From an uncultured Collinsella sp. (GTDB taxonomy: Bacteria > Actinomycetota > Coriobacteriia > Coriobacteriales > Coriobacteriaceae): 11,555 nucleotides of DNA. Within the stretch, counting starts at the first letter, position 1. Every line of letters begins with the position of its first letter. Below the pieces are notes generated by a model. The model saw only the letters and a program-made list of their open reading frames with translations. It made no database searches and was not told the origin of the DNA. Position numbers and translations under genes: made by a program. This document shows positions 6,991 to 11,555 of this stretch, piece after piece. Where the stretch lies: assembly GCA_900549355.1 (NCBI GenBank), contig UROA01000060.1:1-11555 (forward strand). The letters are read 5' to 3'.

Positions 6991-9009
6991 TTAACCCATT
7001 TGCACGGCGAGCACGAGGAACACCACGAGTGCCGCGACGATGTAGCAGATATAGATGCTGTAGTTGCCGCCCTCGAGCTTAGTCGCGAGGTCGGCGAGCT
7101 TCTCGACACCCTTATGCGGGGCATCGACGAGAACCTTGTCGGGTACGGGCTCCACAGCCTCGGCCACACCGGTGAGCTTCTGGAAGAAGTGCGCGATGGA
7201 CCAGCAGACAGCCGTGCAGCGGTCGCGCAGCGTGTAGAGCGGCTGCATAAACCAGGACACCTCGGAGGCAAAGGTCGTAGCCACGACGGGCATATGCTCG
7301 TTGGGAGCATAGCCGCATGCCCACGGCTGGGACTTCTGCACCTTGCCGACGGTCTTGAGCTTGCGATAACCGCAGGCAAGGCCAACGAGCACCACAAGCG
7401 CAATAGCGATCGCGGGCGTGGAGGTGGCAGCGCCGGAGTACTGGTTCATGAGCTGCATGCCCTCGGCGGCAAACACGCCACCGTACGGATGCAGCACGGA
7501 CGCGGCGACATCGACCAGCACGGGAGCGATCACGGGAGCGCCAATGCCCAACACGACGCAGATGGCAGCGAGCAGGCCCTGCGCAAACACCATGGGGGCG
7601 GGAACCTCCTTGGCATTGGCCGCGGCCTCGGAGCGGGGCGCGGAGGCAAAGGAGACGCCATAGGCCTTGACGAAGCACGTGACAGCCAGCGCGCCGGTAA
7701 TGGCGAGCGCGACGGCAGCGAACACAGCCACAATCATGACGGCCTTGTCACCCTGCATGGCGGCATTAAACAGCGACTGATAGGTAAACCACTCGGACAC
7801 AAAGCCGTTGAAGGGCGGGATGGCCGAGATGGCAAGCGCGCCAACGAGGAAGCAGATGGCCGTTGCCGGCATACGACGGAACAGGCCGCCCATCTTCTCC
7901 ATATTGCGCGTACCCGTGGAGTACAGCAGCGCACCGGCGCCCAAGAACAGCTCGCCCTTAAACATCGCGTGGTTAAACGTGTGGTAGAGGGCGGCCATCA
8001 GAGCCAGGACGGCGATGCCGACCGAGTTGAGCGCCATGGCGGCCATGGAGGCGCCGACGCCGAGCAGAATGATGCCGATGTTCTCGACGGAGTGATAGGC
8101 CAGCAGGCGCTTGATGTCATGCTCCTGCAGGGCGAAGGCCACGCCGAGGACCGACGAGATCGCACCGAAGACCATGACCATAAGACCCCACCAGACCTGA
8201 ACGCCCGAGGCGGAGAGCAGGTCGAGGCCCACCTTGAGGATGCCGAAGATACCGATCTTGATCATGCCGCCGGACATGAGGGCCGACACGTTGGACGGCG
8301 CCTCGGGATGTGCCTTGGGCAGCCAGCCGTGCAGCGGGATGATACCGGCCTTGGCGCCAAAGCCAAAGAAGGCGAGCACGAAGCACACGGATGCGACCGC
8401 GGGGCTAAACTGCGTGGCGCGGAAATCCGCAAAGGCAAACGAGCCGCCGGCGAAGTTGGTCATGGTGAGGAAGCTCGCCATGATGAGCACAAAGCCCACG
8501 TGCGCGATCACAAAGTAGAGCCAACCGCCATGGATGGAGTTCTCGTTCTCCTCGATCACGACCAGGAAGTACGAGGTCAGCGACATGAGCTCAAAGGCGA
8601 CCAGGAACCAAAACACGTTGTCGGCGGTGATGACGAGCATCATGGACGCCACGAAGGTGTTAAAGAAGAAGCCGGCGCGGCCCTTTTTGCCCGGGTACTC
8701 ATCAAAGTAGTTGAGACCGTAGATCGAGCCGGCAAACGCGAGCACCGAGATGAGCGCCACGAACAGGCCGGACAGCTGATTGAGCAGCAGCTGGAAATGG
8801 GCAAACGGGAAAAACACGATGGTGTCGACCGACGTGACATCGCCCAGCACGGCCTGGATACCGGCCACAAACGAAAGCACCGCGGCGACGGCGCCGATAA
8901 GGCAGCCGGCGGTCTTGGCGGCGTTATCGGCCTTGATCAGCAGAACCGAGGCGAGCGCACCGATGCACGAGACGGCAAGCGATGCGATAAACAGCGTCAT
9001 GCTATCCAT
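6991..9009 (-). CDS. hyfB: HyfB, hydrogenase-4 membrane subunit (large NuoL/HycC type)
   Basis: This is the large antiporter-like membrane subunit, homologous to HycC/HyfB and NuoL. It is 672 residues, the same length as E. coli HyfB, with about 14 core helices plus a long C-terminal extension that ends in another hydrophobic helix (last ~20 residues). Ion-pathway residues of the family are present: E140 in VAFELMSLTSYF, K220 in FGAKAGIIPLHGWLPKAH, and K251 in SGGMIKIG. ATG 9009 is chosen over the in-frame ATG at 9000 because AAGGGAG (9024..9018) lies 8 nt upstream. The gene overlaps the end of hyfA by 8 nt (ATGGATAG), a sign of translational coupling. It probably anchors the peripheral arm and contributes an ion channel-like half. 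Confidence 0.96.
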   Translation of the reverse strand: MDSMTLFIASLAVSCIGALASVLLIKADNAAKTAGCLIGAVAAVLSFVAGIQAVLGDVTSVDTIVFFPFAHFQLLLNQLSGLFVALISVLAFAGSIYGLNYFDEYPGKKGRAGFFFNTFVASMMLVITADNVFWFLVAFELMSLTSYFLVVIEENENSIHGGWLYFVIAHVGFVLIMASFLTMTNFAGGSFAFADFRATQFSPAVASVCFVLAFFGFGAKAGIIPLHGWLPKAHPEAPSNVSALMSGGMIKIGIFGILKVGLDLLSASGVQVWWGLMVMVFGAISSVLGVAFALQEHDIKRLLAYHSVENIGIILLGVGASMAAMALNSVGIAVLALMAALYHTFNHAMFKGELFLGAGALLYSTGTRNMEKMGGLFRRMPATAICFLVGALAISAIPPFNGFVSEWFTYQSLFNAAMQGDKAVMIVAVFAAVALAITGALAVTCFVKAYGVSFASAPRSEAAANAKEVPAPMVFAQGLLAAICVVLGIGAPVIAPVLVDVAASVLHPYGGVFAAEGMQLMNQYSGAATSTPAIAIALVVLVGLACGYRKLKTVGKVQKSQPWACGYAPNEHMPVVATTFASEVSWFMQPLYTLRDRCTAVCWSIAHFFQKLTGVAEAVEPVPDKVLVDAPHKGVEKLADLATKLEGGNYSIYICYIVAALVVFLVLAVQMG

Positions 9010-9619
9010 TGTTTACGCTCCCTTCTGCTTTCTCGGAGAGGCCCTGGGCCACAGCGGTAACGTCGACGACGGGACCGTTTTCGATCGAGCGCAGGCGCTT
9101 GGCCTCGTCGAGCTCGCGGTCGGCCGCGCCGCCCATGACGGTCAGCGCCTTGGTGGGGCACGCCGCCACACAATGCGGGCCGTCCGGATCGAAGGCGCAC
9201 AGGTCGCACTTGACAGCGCAGGTGTACTGGCCGGGAGCCCACGTAAGCAGACTGCTCAGGGACTTAGGATACGAAGGCGTCGGGTCGCACATGCCTGCGA
9301 CACCGGCGATAGACGTGCCATCGGGATGGATGGCTCCGAAGGGGCATGCGATGGCGCACAGCCTGCACCCGATGCACTCCTGCTCCTTGACGTGGATGCG
9401 ATCGCCATCGTGCTCGATGGCATTCACCGGGCAGACCTCGGCGCAGGGGGCACCCTCGCAATGGTGGCAGGCAAGGGCGGCCGAAATACCGCCGGTCTTC
9501 ACGAGCGCCAGGCGCGGCGTATCCTGAAGACCCTGCATCCGGTGGGCGTCGGCACAGGCGGACTGGCATGTTCCGCAGCCGATGCACCTCTCCGGGTTGA
9601 TGTCGATGAAGCGGTTCAT
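9002..9619 (-). CDS. hyfA: HyfA, four-cluster [4Fe-4S] electron-transfer subunit linking FdhF to the hydrogenase
   Basis: This polyferredoxin carries electrons from FdhF to the hydrogenase module (HycB/HyfA/HydN family). Its 205 residues equal E. coli HyfA in length, and it begins MNRFIDINPERCIGCGTC, close to the E. coli MNRFVVAEP...CTGCNTC start. Four cysteine clusters are visible: C12-x2-C15-x2-C18-x3-C22; C51-x2-C54-x4-C59-x3-C63-P; C82-x2-C85-x2-C88-x3-C92-P; and C138-x2-C141-x8-C150-x3-C154-P. There is no twin-arginine signal, so it is cytoplasmic. The ATG at 9619 is preferred over the upstream GTG at 9625 because AGGA at 9630..9627 is 7 nt from the ATG but only 1 nt from the GTG. Two extra cysteines (C111, C134) lie in the linker before the last cluster. 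HydN is an alternative name for the family, but the hyf context and length favour HyfA. Confidence 0.93.
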   Translation of the reverse strand: MNRFIDINPERCIGCGTCQSACADAHRMQGLQDTPRLALVKTGGISAALACHHCEGAPCAEVCPVNAIEHDGDRIHVKEQECIGCRLCAIACPFGAIHPDGTSIAGVAGMCDPTPSYPKSLSSLLTWAPGQYTCAVKCDLCAFDPDGPHCVAACPTKALTVMGGAADRELDEAKRLRSIENGPVVDVTAVAQGLSEKAEGSVNNG

Positions 9620-9633
9620 CCCCACTTCCTTTC
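9620..9633 (-). promoter_or_regulatory. Ribosome binding site of hyfA that decides its start
   Basis: On the minus strand GAAAGGAAG (9633..9625) precedes two possible starts. The spacing is 7 nt to ATG 9619 and about 1 nt to GTG 9625, so the ATG is the likely start. The site begins 8 bases beyond the foot of the GC hairpin at 9642-9676, so the hairpin could affect ribosome loading on hyfA as well as transcription. Confidence 0.7.
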
Positions 9634-9641
9634 AAAATAAC

Positions 9642-9676
9642 GGGCCGGGCTCCCGAACGTACGGGACGCCCGGCCC
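9642..9676 (-). terminator. Strong GC hairpin with short T-rich tail between fdhF and hyfA (leaky terminator or processing hairpin)
   Basis: The + strand reads GGGCCGGGCTCCCG (9642-9655), loop AACGTA (9656-9661), CGGGACGCCCGGCCC (9662-9676). The arms pair over 14 bp with one bulged base. In the direction of transcription (minus) the hairpin is followed by GTTATTTTGAA, a short imperfect T tract, as in an intrinsic terminator; on the plus strand the downstream side is AAATAGCC, so the signal is oriented with the operon. It starts 21 bases after the fdhF stop. Because hyfA has no other promoter I can recognise, it is more likely a partial terminator or an mRNA end-protecting or processing element that sets FdhF above Hyf than a true operon end. 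Confidence 0.6.
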
Positions 9677-9697
9677 AAATAGCCAACGAGAACGGGA

Positions 9698-11503
9698 CTA
9701 CACGATTTGGTTCACGTGCGTCTCGTCGTCGAACTTGGCGGCGCCGGGCTCAACGTCCTGGGGAGCGGCGGCGTCCACCAGAGCCTGCTTGAGCTCGGTG
9801 TACTGACGCTCCACCTCGCCCTCGGCCCAGACCTGGTCGGCGATAGCGTCGACCTGACAGGCGGAGAACTTGTCCTCGGGCGTATGCGAGACCGGGTCGA
9901 CCTTGTGAATGGTCAGCTCGTTGCACTTGCCGATCCACCACTGGTAGGTCATATAGACCGTGCCCTTGTTGATGCGGTCGCTCACGTCGGCGCGGCTGTA
10001 TACCTGGCCGCGGCGGCTGTGAATCGAGACGATGTCGCCGTTCTTGATGCCGCGCGCCTCGGCGTCCGCGGGATTCATGCGGACAAAACCGGGCTCGTCG
10101 GCAAGCAGCGCCAGCGTCTTGCAGTTGCCGGTCATCGAGCGGCAGCTGTAGTGGCCGACCTCGCGGACGGTGCACAGGATGAGCGGGTACTCATCGTCGG
10201 GAAGCTCGGAAGGCGCCTCCCAGTCGTGCGCCATCAGGTTGGCGCGACCGTCCTTGGTGGTGAACTTGCCACCAGCGAACATGTCGGGCGTACCGTGGTC
10301 GTTCACATCGGTGCTCTTGACAGGCCACTGGGCGTAGCCGCCCTCGGGAGCCATCTTCTCGTAGGTCGCGCCCACAAAGTTGGGGCACAGGCTAATGCAC
10401 TCGTTCCAGATCTGCTCGGTGTTGTCGTAGTGCATGGGATAGCCCATACGCGTGGACAGGTCCGCGAAGATCTCCCAGTCGTGACGGCACTCGCCCTTGG
10501 GCGGAACGGCCGCGTCAAAGTGCTGGAAGCTACGGTCGGATGCAGTAAAGACACCCTCGTGCTCGCCCCAAGAGGTAGCGGGCAGGATGACGTCGGCGAG
10601 CATGGTCGTCTGCGTCATAAAGATGTCCTGGCAAATGAACAGATCCAGCTCGGAGAGCGTCTTGCGCATACCGGCCGAATCGGGCTCGGTCTGCACCGGG
10701 TCCTCGCCGTAGTTGTAGAAGCAGTGCACCTTGCCCTCGTCGACCAGGTGGCCCAGGTCGGTGAGCTTGTAGCCCTCCTCGAGCGGGAGCTTTTCCTCGG
10801 GCACGCCCCAAGCCTTGGCAAACTTGGCACGCACTGCCGGGTCGGTGACCTTTTGGTAGCCAGGGTACAGGTTGGGCAGCATGCCCATATCGCAGGAGCC
10901 CTGGACGTTGTTCTGACCACGCACGGGCGCGAGGCCGGAATTGGGTTTGCCGATCTGGCCGGCAACGCAGGCGATGGAGGCGATGGTATGCACCGTCTTC
11001 AGGTTCTGCTTCTGCTGGCATACGCCCATACCCCAGCCAATGATGGCAGAGGGCTTCGCCGTGGCGTACATCTCGGCAGCTTGGTGGATCAACGCGGGCT
11101 CGACACCCGTGATGTCCTGTACGGATTCGGGAGTGTAGTTCTTGATGGTCTCCCACCACTCGTCAAAGCCGTTCGTATGCTCGGCGACGAATTCCTTGTC
11201 GTAGAGGCCATCGTTGACCAAGCAGTTGGCAAAGGCGTTGAGGAACGCGACGTTGCAACCGTTCTTGATCGGAAGGTAGAGATCGGCGATACGCGCGGTT
11301 TCGATATGGCGCGGGTCGGCGACGATGATCTTGCAACCCTTTTCTTTGGCTCGCACGATACGCCTTGCGACGATGGGGTGCGAATCGGCAGGGTTATAGC
11401 CGAAGAGGAAAATGCAGCCCGCATCCTCCATACCGGGGATGGAGCATGACATGCAACCTGAACCAACCGTGTCCATCAGACCGAGGACAGTAGGGCCGTG
11501 TCA
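9698..11503 (-). CDS. fdhF: FdhF, selenocysteine formate dehydrogenase H, catalytic part (5' part absent or interrupted)
   Basis: This Mo-bis-MGD enzyme oxidises formate to CO2 and feeds electrons to HyfA. From the TGA at 11503..11501 to the TAG the frame gives Sec-HGPTVLGL..., matching E. coli FdhF Sec140-HGPSVAGL. Conserved blocks follow: GYNPADSHPIV, PVRGQNNVQG, TSWGEHEGVFTASDR and VREVGHYSCRSMTGNC. Counting Sec as 1, the RGQNN arginine is residue 195, a spacing of 194, against 193 between Sec140 and Arg333 in E. coli. There are 601 residues from Sec to the end against 576 in E. coli; most of the excess is a ~24-residue C-terminal extension (DVEPGAAKFDDETHVNQIV at the end). The N-terminal ~139 residues with the [4Fe-4S] motif are not seen, and 11 codons before the TGA there is an in-frame TAA. 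Ordinary gene finders would start at ATG 11476 because they read the TGA as a stop. It could be a broken copy, or the sequence upstream may be misjoined. Confidence 0.88.
11470..11503 (-). promoter_or_regulatory. Bacterial SECIS element directing selenocysteine at the fdhF TGA
   Basis: The TGA at 11503..11501 is followed on the minus strand by an 18-nt spacer ending in TGTCCTC (11489..11483), loop GGTCT (11482..11478), then GA, a bulged T (11475) and GGACA (11474..11470). The stem pairs TGTCC with GGACA and TC with GA. In E. coli fdhF the GGTCT of the SelB-binding loop also lies 18 nt after the TGA, on a short stem with a bulged U (there on the 5' side), so both spacing and loop match. This supports reading the TGA as selenocysteine and implies selA, selB, selC and selD elsewhere in the genome. 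Confidence 0.85.
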
Positions 11504-11555
11504 TGGAGTGGGAAGGATAAACTGGACTTTCTTTTAAGGATCCTCAAGCGTATTG
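11504..11555. other. Unrelated AT-richer sequence abutting the fdhF selenocysteine codon
   Basis: These 52 bases are about 42% GC, well below the rest of the window. In the fdhF frame they read KKVQFILPTP immediately before Sec, preceded by a TAA (11536..11534), instead of the expected cysteine-rich CARV-type residues. On the plus strand a frame from GTG 11498 reads SWSGKDKLDFLLRILKRI and runs off the edge; this could be the start of another gene, but 19 codons are too few to decide. I recognise no insertion-sequence terminal repeat. Confidence 0.5.

Noticed and set aside
6487..9060. 857-codon plus-strand frame antisense to hyfB and hyfC
   Set aside because: It has the same mirror composition (His/Asp/Gly/Arg-rich), crosses the hyfC-hyfB boundary, shows no domain and no ribosome site in a sensible place.
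9620..9625. GTG at 9625 as the start of hyfA
   Set aside because: The Shine-Dalgarno sequence would be only about 1 nt away. The ATG at 9619 has 7-nt spacing and gives the 205 residues of E. coli HyfA.
9707..11449. 580-codon plus-strand frame covering fdhF
   Set aside because: It mirrors fdhF, which has clear family motifs along its whole length. The plus frame has none.
11474..11476. ATG 11476 as the true start of fdhF
   Set aside because: Codons upstream of it (Sec-HGPTVLGL) are conserved FdhF sequence, and the SECIS lies across this ATG. It is only where a gene finder resumes after reading TGA as a stop.
1..11555. CRISPR array, tRNA, rRNA, or tandem repeats
   Set aside because: I saw no regularly spaced repeats, no tRNA-like arms and no rRNA-like sequence. 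Nearly all bases lie inside the nine operon genes.

Overview
The window holds one convergently arranged set of genes, all on the minus strand and read from right to left: fdhF - hyfA - hyfB - hyfC - hyfD - hyfE - hyfF - hyfG - hyfH. Together they encode a formate hydrogenlyase of the FHL-2 / hydrogenase-4 (Hyf) type. It comprises a selenocysteine formate dehydrogenase, a four-cluster ferredoxin-like electron carrier, the membrane arm (HyfB, C, D, E, F), the [NiFe] large subunit (HyfG) and a two-cluster ferredoxin subunit (HyfH). The small [NiFe] subunit gene hyfI would be expected just beyond the left edge. The overall reaction of such complexes is formate + H+ to CO2 + H2.

The order and lengths of hyfA to hyfH match the Escherichia coli hyf operon almost gene for gene. 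The base composition (about 60% GC, strongly GC-ending codons) and diverged sequences do not look enterobacterial. A high-GC anaerobic gut actinobacterium of the Coriobacteriia (Collinsella-like) is my best guess. It is an inference from composition and lifestyle, not a demonstrated assignment.

Layout: 11504-11555 is an AT-richer stretch (about 42% GC) that does not match FdhF. 9698-11503 is fdhF from the selenocysteine TGA codon to the stop, with a good bacterial SECIS hairpin directly after the TGA. 9642-9676 is a strong GC hairpin between fdhF and hyfA. From hyfA (9619) down to hyfH (which runs off the left edge) the genes are 1-15 nt apart or overlap, each with a clear Shine-Dalgarno sequence, so this is one polycistronic unit. 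There is no gene-free stretch longer than about 80 bases.

How the parts work together: FdhF oxidises formate at a Mo/Sec centre, and HyfA passes the electrons through [4Fe-4S] clusters to HyfH/HyfI. HyfG reduces protons at the NiFe site. The complex I-like membrane arm carries three antiporter-type subunits (HyfB, HyfD, HyfF) that keep the charged residues associated with ion translocation, plus a NuoH-like HyfC and a NuoK-like HyfE.

The most unusual point is that FdhF homology stops abruptly at the selenocysteine codon. Upstream there is an in-frame stop and unrelated AT-richer sequence, which points to an insertion, a rearrangement or an assembly junction. I do not see a wholly undescribed system here. 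The main interest lies in the fdhF junction, the SECIS, the intercistronic hairpin and the intact FHL-2 in a probably actinobacterial host.
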